Shown piece after piece: positions 32,030 through 56,499 of a DNA stretch of 64,000 nucleotides; the stretch's first letter is position 1; each line of letters starts with the position of its first letter. The notes beneath the pieces were generated by a model. That model was not told the origin of the DNA, did no database searches, and saw nothing but the letters and a program-made list of their open reading frames with translations. The stretch is taken from assembly GCA_963693365.1 (NCBI GenBank), contig CAVNZM010000009.1:2542001-2606000 (forward strand). Reading direction: 5' to 3'. Source of the DNA: Amoebidium appalachense (taxonomy: Eukaryota; Ichthyosporea). The position numbers and the translations under genes are program-made.

Positions 32030-33699
32030 TAAAGTAGCAACCACCTTACATACGGTGTTATAGAGCCATAATATACGAGCACACATACAACAGGCCTAAA
32101 ATATAAGTGTATACATCTGCAGCGTACACTCAACACTTGCTGAATGAAGTGATTGAAGTCTCAGCATATGCGTGTTCGTTTGTTCGTACGACATCAGTAA
32201 ATCGGCATCAGGTGCTTAGCACATCGCAATAATGATTGGACGTAGATTGAAATGATACTTGTAAAGATACAATCGTCAATGACTCGAGTCGTCATCAATG
32301 GAAATGAATGCATGATCGTTAAGTACGTAGGGATTTGAGCACTTAAGAGTGAAATTAATACTGAAAAAGTAATATAGCTAAACAAGTACAATGTAATTCA
32401 ATATTTCTACCATCTTTTTTAGAGTATCGTTAAAGCAAGTAATAGAGATTCCAAAAACTATCATCACGTAGGTGGATAAATATCAGCTACTACAATCTCC
32501 CAGCCCCAGTTTTAGCAGATCCAATCGTACCATCGGTTGCTATAACGCATGATTATTAATCACTAGAAAGGTTCAAAAAAGGCTCACAAAGAGATCGGTC
32601 GTCAGATGCCTATTATTAAACCAATTAGTGATCGTGTCTGCACTCGATAAACCGGCGGATTTCACTACCACATGAGCCTCTTGATAATATTCGAGCAGTC
32701 ACAACTTCCAACTACATTTGAGCACTAAAATAAGCATAATGAGTACAAAAAAGCCAATAAAAATGATTAGGACTCATTACTTTATAATATCTGTAGGCTT
32801 GTGTATGTTAATCCTTATGATTAATAAGGAGATAAAGCATAGGAAACCCATGAACTTAGGCGGACGGTCCAGCTGGCGCTGTATGGAATGTGGAAATTGT
32901 GATTGGTCAAACACTTCAAAAGCCTTCTCAAGGTTTTCTTCAATGCAAAAAAAGAGCTCTTGCACAATTCAACGGTAATAGTATGTCTTTCTTGAAGAAA
33001 TAGAAAATAGTATATTTCTTTATGAAGCATTACTTTATTTAAGAAACCTAAAAGAAACATACTGCTTATTAACGGGCTTATTTGAATGGCGTCATAACTG
33101 TGGTCGAATGATGCCGGCTTGGCCAATCAACTGAGACGTCTGTCAGACTTGCTCGATCGAGGTGTTTCATGCGCCAGCACTGCAGTAAGCACTGCCAGTC
33201 CGACTTGATCGCAGCTGTGTCACGAGTCGTTTCAAAGGCCTTCTCCAGAAGAGGACAACAGTTGCAATGGTGAGGGGCGTGAGGAGAGGGTACTGGTAGA
33301 GAAATAAGGGAGGCGCCCAATGGGAGGCTGAGGCTTAGATGAATAAAGCGAACAGAGGGATCAAGGGAAGAAGGCGAGAGCCAGAAAGAAAATGCCCAAG
33401 CGGGGTGAAAGAGAGCTGTGAGAGAGAGACTCTGAAGCTAACTAGAGGGGGGGGGGAGGGAGGAGGGGGTCCAATATCGCCACATTTAGTTAATAAATGA
33501 ATTGTTATTAAAGCAGCAGCTGTGAAATTCCATATGCGTTTGAGCCTCTGAGTGTCGGGGGCAAAGATGCAGTACTGCAACATCGGAGATCCGGTGCGTA
33601 CGCGTGACTCGGTGCACTCGTGAGTTTGTGTGTGGCTGTGATCGGGCGGGCATGGTGGGCAGGGCGGGGGTGGATAAGGGGTAGGCGTGGGGGTGGGGT

Positions 33700-33749
<50 letters not shown>

Positions 33750-35640
33750 AAAAGAAAGGTGAAAAAAATAAAGATGACTCGGGCTGTTTTTTGATGCATT
33801 CTTGAGTTCTGTGTTCCTTTAAGCTACGGTACGCCGTGGGGCACGCTTTCGGCAGCCTTTTGCGCGTCTTATATTGTGCTTAATAGTGACCCCCCCCCCC
33901 TCCCCGCCCCCCCACAGTGTCCACACCCCCAACCCACCCACACCTCCACCCATACACACGCACCACACTCACAAATGTACACGCCTCGTCCCAACACTGA
34001 GCAAATAGGGTTGAATCATAAAACGCAAAGGGTGTGTCTAGGCAATATTCTTGGACTGTACCCACGGTGGCCTGTCTAATCCACCCCTAGTCAAACTATT
34101 GAAATGCGGTGGGTCACAGATCGATGCAAAGGCATGTTTCCATCCGCTGGGCTTACTTACAAGGGAGTTCGTCAATTTTCAGTCTCAAACCTTCGCAGTA
34201 ACGCTGCTACCTTCCGAAGCAGTACATCTTTTGAGAAACGCCCAAATTTCTCAGATATCGATAGAGGCTTTGCGCTGTCCTAAATTGCCCTCCTTAATAT
34301 TGTAGTTTGTGCTGGGAACTATACTTGAAGTGGACAACATCACGCCGACAGCATACCCCTGTGACCAAGAGTCACTACATGAAAATAATATTAGGTGTTT
34401 TTGCTTTTGAAACGAGCACGTTCGTACACAATATGTGCACGGGGTATATTATGTGTGATAGAGTATAAGCGCGCCACAATCCGCTTTTGTATAGGGCTCG
34501 CATGCATCAGGCTCAAGACTGAGAGGGCCCGTCAGTCATAAACCAAATACATGTTCAAACCACCCATTGCACCCCCTTTGCATGTCCATTAAAAGTTGGT
34601 TTGCTTTCCTGTAAGTCACATTCATTGTCTCTTATCATCATCCATTCGACAAGTGCCTGATATTAGTGCTTGCCAACACATACTCGAATAGAGGAGACAA
34701 CATTCCGGCAGTTTAGCGCTATCGTGCAGGTACAGATGTCTACTCCGTTTATGTGATGTCTACTCCGTTTATGGTACACTGCCGAGATTATTGCAAGGTA
34801 TGGCCTTTTACAACTATTTTGTCAGAGATCAGACAAGAGGCGCACATCACACCCACAACCACTCATATCCACAAAAATACCCGTGCACTTCCCCTACTTT
34901 CTTTTTGCACCCAACAAGAAAAACGAAAATAATCACCCACCAGTCAACTGAATTCAACCAGAGTCATCGCTTTACAATGCTACAGAGTGCTTAACAGCAA
35001 TTTCGATATTTGGGTATGAAAGAAGAATATGGTTTCCCCCCCCTTTCTTCGAACATCGCGAGTGAACACTTGATTCACCGTACGGTATGCGGCCTTACAT
35101 GTGTGAGTCCAACATGTCCGGGACCGTCCATGAAAAAAACGCGCCAAAATGGTTCATCCTGCTCCAATCAAAGCACAGATACGCAGATGGACTTTTAAAA
35201 GATGATTTGTAGCCAATGATCAATAATTATTAAACATGCCCTGACGAGGCAGAGTCACGAGGACAGAGTTTTCTCCGACACGTTTTGGTCAAGAACGAAC
35301 ACACGGTAAAGACGGTGGAGGGTTCTTTTTTTTTTTAAAATCTTCTTGCCCATACTTATACCAAGGCAAGCTGTTTATTTTGTGGCTTTGTTTTTAGGAG
35401 AGTCATCTATATTTTTTATTTGTATTTTTATCGTCTTTGGTTTCTTTACACTTGCTAGCGAACAAAGGAAGGATTCCAGGACTTCTTCGAACAAACCGGC
35501 TCTAGCATAACTCTGTGAGAAATTAATCTTTACGTCTATTGTTGTCGTAAATTTATTTGTATAAGAAAAAATCGTAAGGAAAAAAAGATTGAAGTTTTTT
35601 CCTCTCTCACTTTTTCCTCCTCCTTTGCTCTTCGAAAACC
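32030..35640. other. gene-poor, AT-richer DNA upstream of cyclin
   Basis: No convincing exon was found. Apart from a long G-tract (33703-33747) and a C-rich stretch (33890-33915), this is mostly complex sequence without microsatellites, unlike the rest of the window. Short ORFs show no domain signal. Confidence 0.45.
35140..35149. promoter_or_regulatory. E2F-like site upstream of cyclin
   Basis: CGCGCCAAAA lies 500 bp before the cyclin ATG. D-type and other G1 cyclins are common E2F targets, so the position is plausible. The site alone is weak evidence. Confidence 0.35.
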
Positions 35641-35649
35641 TTTGGAAAA

Positions 35650-38466
35650 ATGTCGGCTGGTGCACTCGTCATGCCTGCTGTCCCGGCACCGACAAACTTT
35701 CTTCCCCCCACCCATCACTACGACATGAGGCGTCGTGTACGCCCGGCTGTTGACACCCCCCCCTACGGTTGTAAAACGGACAAGGAGGGAAAACCCGGAC
35801 AATGCACGCACAAATGCAACGAGTAGTACCCCAGCAAAGAAAAGAACATGCCAAATAGTTCCAAAATCCAGCACACGCACACGTAGGAGGAGTTCGCAAG
35901 CTGTTGTTCCGGAGGTTAAAAAGCAGCAGGGGGCATCTTTGGAGAGCAAATTGGAGAGTTTATCTTTGGAGGAGGAGCAATTAGTGGGAGTTAGTCCGAA
36001 CGAAAGACGGCTGGTGTACATGCTTCAAGAGCAGGATGCATATATGCCCAACCCACACTATCTCAAGGAAGTTCAAACTGACGTGCAAGGGTTTATGCGG
36101 TTTGACATGCTCAGCTGGCTGCTTCAGGTGAGATTCCCTCCCCCTCCCCCCCCCCCCCCCCTCCCCCCCCCCCCCCCCCCCACACACACTATAAATTTGT
36201 ACTTGTTTGTTTTTTTCTTCCCTATGTTGATTCGGTTGATAGTTTTGTCCCAAGTACTATAGCATGGCGCATTTTGCTTTTTTACAATGCCACTTGTCTC
36301 CACCTGAACGAACATATATTACGGTTTACTTGGTTACGTGTGGTTCCATGCCTGTATTCACTTCTTGTATTTTTTCTCCACGTTCAAATTCTGCACCTTG
36401 CACATGTACTCACTTCTTGCATATTCTCTCGCTATCCACACTCTGCAAATTCCCCGTACTTACTTTATGCATATTTCCTTCTTGCACACATAATCCATTT
36501 TTTCTTTTATCACTTCTTGCGCGTTCTCTCTTATTCACATTCTGCACATGGCAAATACTCGCTTCTCGCACATTCGCAGTTCAATCATACCCTGCACATC
36601 TTCTGTAGTCACGTTTTGTACAATCCCCACACTTACTCCTTGCACGCGCTCTCGCTCTCCTTATTCACATTCTGCACATTCTCCTGTGCTCAATTCTTGC
36701 ACAGTGTAAGTTCTCGCTTTATGTACGTCAATCTTGCACGTCTTCTCTTTAGTAACATCCTACGTTTTGCATGTACTTACTACTCGCACATCCCTCACAT
36801 CAGTTTCTCTGTGCACATTTGTCCTACAATTTGCATGTACTCACTTCTCACACATCCTCACATCAGTTTCGCTGTGCACATTCCTCCCCCCGCCCCCTTC
36901 TTCCAACAGTTGCCTGTACTCACTTATTCCACATTCTCTCTCTACACATTCTGCACATATCCTGTGCTCACTTCTTGCACCTTTCCACCCCACTGCAGCT
37001 CAACCACAAGTTGGAGTTCCACAGCGAGACGCTTGCCGTAGCAGCCAACCTCTTCGACCGTCTTCTTTCCATTTCCTCCGTCCAGGCCGGCCATTTGCAA
37101 CTGATCGCAGCAACATGCTATATGGTGGCCGCCAAGATGCACGAAGTCTGGAATACACACCCGTCCTTCACCGAGCTAATCATCGCTTCAAACCATGCGT
37201 ACACTGGACCTCAATTGGAGGTTAAGCCCCCCCCCCCCCCCCCCCCCCCCCCCTTCCCCCCTGCTTTTTATGATAGCGAATTTCACTGCTTTTGTTGTTC
37301 CCGCCCTTTTTCAATGTCCGTGTCTATTGAAAGCACCGATTTTCCACTCTTCTCCTGCCCTACCCCCACCCCCACTTCACACGCACTTTGTGTGCGCTCA
37401 ATAATTTCTGCAACTTTTGGGTTGTCTGTTTTAATTGTGTACTTCGTATTATGTACCGCATGCTGACCCCCCCCCCCCCCCCCTCCCCCTTTCCCCCACA
37501 AAACCCACCCACACACGCGCGCGCACAGAAAATGGAGATGAGGCTGCTTCAACTGCTCGGCTGGAAACTCAACCCCGTCACCCCGCACCTTCTGGTGCAC
37601 CAAGTCCTACTGGTGCTGCCCGTGACAGAGACGGAGCGCAGGGAGACTGTACGCACGGCTGAAGACTGCCTGGACCGGTGCATTCTGCGTATGTCTACCC
37701 CCCCCCTCCCCCCCCCTCCACAAAAAAATAATAATAAATAAATAAATAAAAATAAAAAATAAATAAATTTGTGTATGCTTGGCAACCTGAATTGGTTTGT
37801 TCACATAGAAATTTGTTCTCTGTGCTTTGTAAACACACGAGGACCCGCCCGTCCCCCCCCCCCCCCCCCCCCCCCCTCCTCCCGCGGGCCCCCCACCGGC
37901 GCGGAGGCAAGCGAATGCCACTCCCTGCACACGGTCATCCTTGCAATATACACTACACACACGTTATCAGCGCTGCTCACTTTGGTCATTACCGTCGGGA
38001 AAGGGAGAGGGAAAGTACTGAGTACACGATTTGAACCCCCCCGCCCCTCCAAGCCCCCATTTTCTTAAACCTGAATGGTAGTGTATTCCTTCTGCTCGCA
38101 CAGCCCTCTCAACAGCGCGGTGAATTATTGCACTAGCGCTTGGTGTACTTGTGTAGTGTGCTTCTCAAATCTCCGCAAATTTGTCTGTCTCGATGTTTTT
38201 TTTTTTTTTTTTTTTTTTTTTTTCCCCGTGTTCGGCATCATCTACTAAACGCCTGCGCATACACAGGTGAGCGGTTTCTCGCCTACAAGCCGTCGGTTCT
38301 CGCAGCGGCTGTTCTGATTCGTTCCCTGTCAGCGATGGGTCTGCGCGAGAAGTACGAGGAGAAGGTTCTGGGCCTTTTGAAGACATCTGATTGGCAGCTG
38401 TATGAGGCATGTGCGCACGACGTTGCCATGGTGATGTTTGAGTGCAACCCTGTTCCCGTGTTGTGA
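35650..38466 (+). CDS. D-type-like cyclin
   Basis: A cyclin acts as the regulatory subunit of a cyclin-dependent kinase at G1. Exons 35650-36127, 36999-37220, 37529-37688 and 38267-38466 join at GT-AG sites in phases 0, 0 and 1, giving about 350 residues. The cyclin box starts with MRFDMLSWLLQ and continues LAVAANLFDRLLSI, LQLIAATCYMVAAKMHEV and YTGPQLEKMEMRLLQLLGWKLNPVTPH; the last part is typical of D cyclins. The C-terminal fold follows (YKPSVLAAAVLIRSL). No LxCxE retinoblastoma-binding motif is seen. The basic N-terminal part changes frame at an 8-C run (35756-35763): with seven C the MSAG frame joins the downstream frame. A possible poly(A) signal AATAAA is at 38871. Introns 1 and 2 hold C-tracts, and intron 2 has a partial intronic repeat. 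Confidence 0.85.
36340..36985. repeat. degenerate minisatellite in cyclin intron 1
   Basis: About 640 bp is built of variants of short phrases such as ACTCACTTCTTGCAC, CACATTCTGCACATTC and TTCTCTCGCTCTCC, recurring every 30-60 bp with heavy divergence. The intron runs from 36128 to 36998. The sense strand is pyrimidine-rich. Confidence 0.6.
37385..37470 (+). repeat. intronic repeat family, partial (cyclin intron 2)
   Basis: The downstream half of subfamily 2 is recognisable: TTGTCTGTTTTAATTGTGTACTTCGTATTATG, in two overlapping segments, then GCATGCTGACCCC and a C-tract. The GATGGGCTCTG head is missing. Confidence 0.5.
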
Positions 38467-38469
38467 TTG

Positions 38470-39348
38470 GCTCGTTTGGGTTTATCGGTTTGATTTGCTT
38501 GGATGGGAATGCATGTGCTTTTGTTTACTTGCTCTCTTCAAGTGTAGTTGGTTCGATGTTCAACAGAGGATGTTTTTAACTTTCTTTGTGCGCGCGTGTG
38601 CGGTGTTGGGTATTGTTCAACGCGTTGAAGTATAGATAGTAAAGTTCTTGGGTCTTTTTTTAGTATTATGAGAACGTTGTGTTAAATGTTTATTCCAAGT
38701 TTAGTCGTGTTTCCGTTTGTCTTTTTTGTCTTGTGCGAATGTTAGTCGATTGTGGTTAGCTAGAGGAAACACCAAACGAAGCTAAAAAAAAAAAAAAAAG
38801 AATCAAAAAAATCCCTGAAAAGAAAAAATGGGCATACATCTTTGATAGATAAAGAGTTGTGTGTGGTTACAATAAAAGAAAGTTGTTGGTGAATGTTGGT
38901 GAAAAATACGTAAAAACCAAAAATAGATGTACATTGGAGCTCAACGTAAACTTTGTTGTTGGTAAAAACCCCCACTACAAAATTCTGTGAAGTTCGACAG
39001 AAATTGGCATCCGGTTGGATAAGCCTGTGTGTAAAATCATCTGTACTGTAGGGACTGTGTCCCAGAAGCAATTCAAACAGCTGAATTTGGGTGAATTTTT
39101 CTTCGAATTTTTACTATATTCCATATGGCATATGGAGCATCAATGAATGAAGCCTTGTGATGTCCTGGTGACCATGTTAGGCAAATAAGAAAGAACACGC
39201 GAAAACCAGTACAAAGCTGAAAAATATAGACTGATGGGTTTAAGTTGGGTTGTGTGTGTGTACGTACATGTACATGTGTGCGCTTTTACAATTGTGTGTC
39301 GGTGTGTGGCGGTGAGGCGTGCCTTGCCGCAGTGTGCATGCGTGTGTG

Positions 39349-39422
<74 letters not shown>

Positions 39423-40510
39423 CTCTAGTAAATGCACTGCGCATGCCTGGAAGGGTGCCAGCCTTGCGTGCACAAGGCTCCGTTATAATACACGTAATAC
39501 TGTGTTATCATGATCGGAACGCAAGTTGGCGCGCTAAGGAAACTTTTTCACACACATACGCGTCAAGGCCTCCTATGGTTAGTATATAGGAGGTCTTGGT
39601 ATGTGTACGGCTATATATCCCCCCCCCCCCCCCCCCCTTTTTTTTTTCTCGGGCCCACCCACCTGGGCCCCACCCGCGATTGTGCGAATGACGGTGTGTT
39701 TACATTCAGGGAGATTTATTTTTATTCATATTCCTTGCGTATATCGGCAATCACTGACCGCACAGGGGTGCAAGCTTTTGATATACACAACTTCATTACA
39801 GAATAGCTCTGAGAGTTTCTCCTGCGAGTACAGATGGCATAGCATATATAGACCTTATGATCATTGCGCATTTCCATCTAGAATGCCGCATGTAAATTAT
39901 CTAAAACTTTGTGACAATGATTATCCAATATTCAAGATGTTGTGAAATAAAATACTGCTCAACCAAACATTCCTTTTTGTTGCAATTTCTCTTTCGAAAC
40001 ACAGTTAACTTCGCCCATTTTGGGATATGAGGAAAGTATTAACTGGCAGCTCTTACGACATATCCAATCCCAAAATTGGAACAGATAATGTATTTACGAG
40101 ACAGTCAAATATTCGAAATTTTCGACAGGTACATGGCATGCTATTTTATGTCGGTCTTCGGCACAGTAAACCTACGTCATTTTGCAACTAATTAGTAGAC
40201 CATCATCACAATCTATCCACATTAATCCATATCTATCATTTCCAACCTCGTTATATAATCAAAAAAAAACAAAAAAAAAAAAAAACAAAACAAAAAAAAA
40301 AAAAAAAGGTATGTCACCAAGACACGTCCAAAAACGAGTCACGCTGCCCAAAAATTTCGCACCATTCTCGATCAATCCGCCTTCAACCCATCAAGCCTCA
40401 GATAAAATTACCAAATTGGTAATCCAAAACTATGCAATATACGAAACTACTATGTTGGCAATTAGAATCTACGAATCTATCAAATACGAAAATACCAAAT
40501 TAGTAATTTG
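38470..40510. other. intergenic between convergent cyclin and GATA genes
   Basis: The stretch includes the cyclin 3' region, (GT)n plus a long G-tract (39355-39422), a C-to-T tract (39619-39648), the hairpin at 39564 and an A-rich run (40260-40307). No gene was seen. The two genes point towards each other. Confidence 0.5.
39564..39598. repeat. AAGGCCTCCTA hairpin, third copy
   Basis: CAAGGCCTCCTAT (39564-39576) pairs with ATAGGAGGTCTTG (39586-39598) with one G-T pair and a 9-nt loop. It has the same stem as 12622 and 19114. Confidence 0.6.
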
Positions 40511-40514
40511 AAAA

Positions 40515-50081
<9,567 letters not shown>

Positions 50082-50584
50082 TCTTTCCGTCTTAAATTCA
50101 GCGGGGCGAGTTTGGGGCAAAGTGGACAAAGAAAGAAAGGGCTCGTGAATCTTTTGATCAAGGAAAACTATTAGGCAGGGAAATAACTAAGAAAAATAAA
50201 TCGGGAGCAGATAGAAGTGTCACTAACGACGCTTGTTTTAGCTCCGCGAAATGACGGACTACGCGAAAGCCCCTTGGGTTCAAGTCACAGAGTTCAAGTA
50301 ACTAAACCCACTGCTGCACATCCCTTCGTTTCCCCCAAGACCTTTCTTTCTTCACCCTGAAGGACGCCTAAACGTCTTTCTCATCACCTTATTATCCAAC
50401 CTTCTATAATCCTTTACAAAAACCAATAACAATCCCTATCACCACTACAAAACAAGGCTTGACACCTACACGTACACGAGGCAAACGTGGACGGAACAAG
50501 CCCGAATTTGAGAAAGCAAAAAAAAAAAAAAAAAAACACGGCCGGCGCGGCGCCCCCCGCATCATGCCGCCACCGCGGCGGCAT

Positions 50585-50595
50585 GCGCCAAAAAG
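50585..50595. promoter_or_regulatory. E2F-like site upstream of GATA gene
   Basis: GCGCCAAAAAG lies about 505 bp 5' of the GATA start and beside a GC-rich inverted stretch (GCGGCATGATGCGG-like, 50560-50582). Confidence 0.3.
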
Positions 50596-51420
50596 CCTTC
50601 ATCCAATAAGGTTACCGCGATAAGAAATGGATGGGTTTGATTGGATGCATAAAGGTAAAAAGTAATATGTTTACACAGGAAACCTATTGGCTAAAAGCTC
50701 CCCTTGTCCCAATTATACACACTGATGCGACCAAATGATCATCGGACACTTGGTCTCGTTACAGGGGATTTTGCATCGCTCATTAAAATTTTCTACTTTT
50801 AATGGTAGGTGTGTTTCGTTTTTCTTGATAATGACTTTTGATAATGACTTGATAATGACTGGGGGTAAACCAGTACCTGTATGGCATCGGGTATAACAAC
50901 GTTCGCAGCCAAAAAAGAAAAACTGGGCTAGAGAGATAGTCAGGCAACATGTATTCACCTAAAAACAATCACTGGTCGGTTGTGTTGGTTAAAAAAAAGC
51001 GCTATAGAACGTGCGCGCCAACATGGTTTGGTAGGGCCCCGTGCTCGCCGGAACTGCCTTTTAAAACCTTGGCAACGAACCGCTGCCAACCGCTGCGGCT
51101 CTCAGTTTTGGCGATCTTCAAGGCCATGATCAGATGAGAGAAAAATGAAAATGCGTTTCCACGTAAAAGAGTGATGTAAAGCAATATTTCCTGTTACTAT
51201 AAATAAGTATTAATCAATAATGGCTTTATAAAGTAATTTTAGACGATAGTTTGGTTTTTTGTACTCCTTTTATTCTGCTAACAAGCAGGGTTAGACAATA
51301 CCCCAAAAATACCCTAAAAAATACCCCACTGCCAGAAAAAAATACCCCGCCTGGAAGAGGCTGGGGTACACTACCCTTCCTGCGTAGGGTACGTGGCCGG
51401 ATAGTGGAGTGTACATATAG

Positions 51421-51469
<49 letters not shown>
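51421..51469. repeat. poly-C tract of about 49
   Basis: An isolated C homopolymer in intergenic sequence 5' of the GATA gene. Two short ATCCAGCACTCAGCA repeats follow near 51547. Confidence 0.85.
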
Positions 51470-51470
<1 letters not shown>

Positions 51471-52195
51471 AAGCACCAACTGGGGTGGGAATTCGGTGAT
51501 AGGCTATTATTTTCATGCATGGGATAGTTCGGAACTTCGCTCGGTTATCCAGCACTCAGCATTATCCAGCACTCAGCAGTTAAGTAAAATGAATTTTGGT
51601 CACCGTAATGGTAAAATTGGGGAACCTTTTGACATAATCTTAAGGTTTTGGGGGCTTTTTGTTGACATTAAGTTACAATTTTCATCGCCGCTGGTGCCAC
51701 TTTTGTGCTGAACTTTTAATCGCAAGCATGTTGATAGGTGTGAGTTTTTATGTCGCGTTTTACCTCTTTCCCTACGGGTGTCTGCTACACTAGCTGGCAA
51801 TGTGAACACTTTAGACTTTTGGTTGAATTCTGTTGGTCGTCACATTGAGTATTTATATGATTTTCACAGTGTTCAGGTATCTCAGTATGCACTTGTTACT
51901 GGATAACTCGTGAAGTTTTTATTGTCTTCTCTGTATGCCGTGCATACTTGCATATCTTTCCGTCGAATAAATCCAGTCAAAAGAAGAAGAAAAAAGTTAC
52001 GATGTCATGGCCTTACACCAGTCTGATGGTTATTTTCGTTTTTTTTTTTTTGGCGCAAAACTCCCTCCCTTCAGTCAAAACACAGCCTTCAAGTCAGTTG
52101 TCAGGTGACTCAAAGCCGGTTTTTTTTTAAGTTCTCACGTGTCACGCTTTCACCCGTGTTGTTTTTGGGCCCTTTCGCTGTAGGTCACTCTCTCC

Positions 52196-52508
52196 ATGGG
52201 CAAACACGCGCTTCCTAGGGTAGCCCCTGTGGCTGCCAGCACTCGGCAGCCTGACCATCGCTTTTCAGATGGGAAGGAGCAGTCGAAGCCTGGCCCTAAA
52301 ACACTCAAGTTGGACGATTTTCTTAAACACGCTCGCGGTGGTCAAGGCAAAGAAGGCCAAGCAGTCTGGTACGGTCGCCACTGAAAAGTCTGTGGGCCAG
52401 AAATCGGGTGCTAATATTTCGGTTGCCAAGGAGGTGGCGGAGGTGGTGGAGGAAAATGCAGCCGTCTCTAACCCCCCGGCCCGGGGGAAGGGGGGGGGGG
52501 AGGCCTAG
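52196..52508 (+). CDS. possible basic ORF, retroelement gag-like position
   Basis: ATG at 52196 opens a Lys/Pro-rich frame (MGKHALPRVAPVAASTRQ...KLDDFLKHA) that stops at 52384. From about 52330 the next frame continues with similar composition (AKKAKQSGTVATEKSVGQK) to 52507, as if one base were missing. Upstream, 51964-51990 has GAATAAATCCAGTCAAAAG, resembling AATAAACCCGAGTCAAAAG at 57271. That pattern would fit an LTR end followed by a gag start, but no other retroelement gene is present. No family was recognised. Confidence 0.2.
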
Positions 52509-52619
52509 GGGGGGGGGGGGGGGGGGAACAACGAGAGGGATATTACGTTGGAACTGGAAAGAAAGCCCAGTTGCCTGTAGGCGGAGGAGACAGGCAGAGA
52601 GAGAGCTGGGAGGGTAGTG

Positions 52620-53370
<751 letters not shown>

Positions 53371-54233
53371 GAGACTTCAGATCTCTAGAAGGGGGTGCGC
53401 GGGCGCCCCAAGAGAGGAAGTGACCGTAAGAGAAATCCTCAGGAGAAAGAATTATCTAAGAAACAACACCGTTGAAGCTAGAGACACGGAGAGAACTTAG
53501 CACACAGGAATAGGTGCGAATGTGGTGACACTAAGCAAAGCTTTTCAGCGGGCGGCGCGCTGCGCGCGCCTCAGGCTATTCATTAAAGTTAGTCAGCAAC
53601 ACAATGTCTCTATCCTGAGATGAACAGGCGATTATAACACCTAAAAGAAAGTTAGACTGGCTGTCTCAGGTTATAACGATGCGGGTAGGCGAGTGTGACA
53701 TGCGTGCTCAGTGAAAACAAAATCCCTGAGTTTCAAAAGCACCTGTTTCAAGTGTGTTTTGGCTTCTGAGGGGCTGCCCGCCAGAGGATATATTTACATA
53801 TTAGCGGATAAGTATACAAAGATTTATCTGATCTATCCAAAGTAAGTATATCCTGGAAATACCCCACCTTTCGCGAGGCCAAAATGGATGACGTCACAAA
53901 ACTTCGGAAAATACCCGACTTGAAACCCAAATGTCGAACCCTGCTAACAAGATGGTATTCTGTTTACCCCTTTCATGTGTTTACACACTTCTGACCAATC
54001 CGATACCAATCCTATGACATCACCAAGCCCGAAAATTCAGAAAATTTTGAAGGTATTTTTTCAAGCCCCGATGTATTTTGGGTTTCGGGTTATGGTATTT
54101 TTCGTACCATGTCATTTGGCGGGGCACTGTTTGCGCAATCCAACCTCGGGAGTTGGCTCCGTATCATAGCCAGATGCTTGCGGGCACATGTCTTATGAGG
54201 GGCGTGCGCGCACGCGCAGATGTGTGTATGTGA

Positions 54234-55860
<1,627 letters not shown>

Positions 55861-55979
55861 GTGGCGCCACTAGTCTTTGGAATATCCGTATCATGTGATG
55901 CCTGTATACGTATGATATCATGGTTTACCACATGTGTTGTGTTATAATACGCAGCCATATGCATGGGGGCCGGGCGGGC

Positions 55980-55981
<2 letters not shown>

Positions 55982-56013
<32 letters not shown>

Positions 56014-56037
56014 GGGGGGGGGGGGGGGGGGGGGGGG
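55982..56037. repeat. poly-G tract
   Basis: About 55 G with a single A interruption. It is followed by a TTACCATG motif repeated three times (56039-56080). Confidence 0.85.
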
Positions 56038-56299
56038 CTTACCATGTCTTACCATGAAACCTCGGGAGGCTTACCATGAACCGAAAGTTTGTTGGTATTT
56101 TCAAAAGTTTCTGGGTATTTGTTACCGTAAAAACGGGGTTATGGTCGGGCTTGGACATCACAACAAAAAATGGCTCTCCGCAGACACCTTGTGATTGGTT
56201 AGTTTCTGGGATTGGCTTAAAACATCAAATTTAGCGACCAAAGGTATTCGGTGGTTCAAATGCATGATCTTTTAGCCTGACTCGACCCGAACTTTCAAG

Positions 56300-56497
56300 T
56301 CACTTTCACTTCGATCTCTTAGCTGTCACGTCAACTTTCTTTTCCCGATTCTTCACCATGGCAGGTATATAAAGGCTTTCGTTTCTTCTTTGGGGACTTC
56401 ACTTTCACTTCGATCTCTTAGTTGTCACGTCAACTTTTTTTTGCCCGATTCTTCACCATGGCAGGTATATAAAGGCTTTCGTTTCTTCTTTTTGTGG
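56300..56497 (+). promoter_or_regulatory. tandem 99-bp duplicated TATA promoter
   Basis: Two near-identical 99-bp units start at 56300 and 56399. Each contains TTCACTTCGATCTCTTAG, CACGTCAACTTT, CCGATTCTTCACCATGGCAG and a strong TATATAAAGG box (56366 and 56466). Transcription would run rightward. Downstream there is no long ORF; short frames at 56834 and 57110 (the latter with one hydrophobic segment) and AATAAA at 57271 follow. This could be an LTR U3 region or the promoter of a short or noncoding transcript. Confidence 0.6.
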
Positions 56498-56499
56498 TG

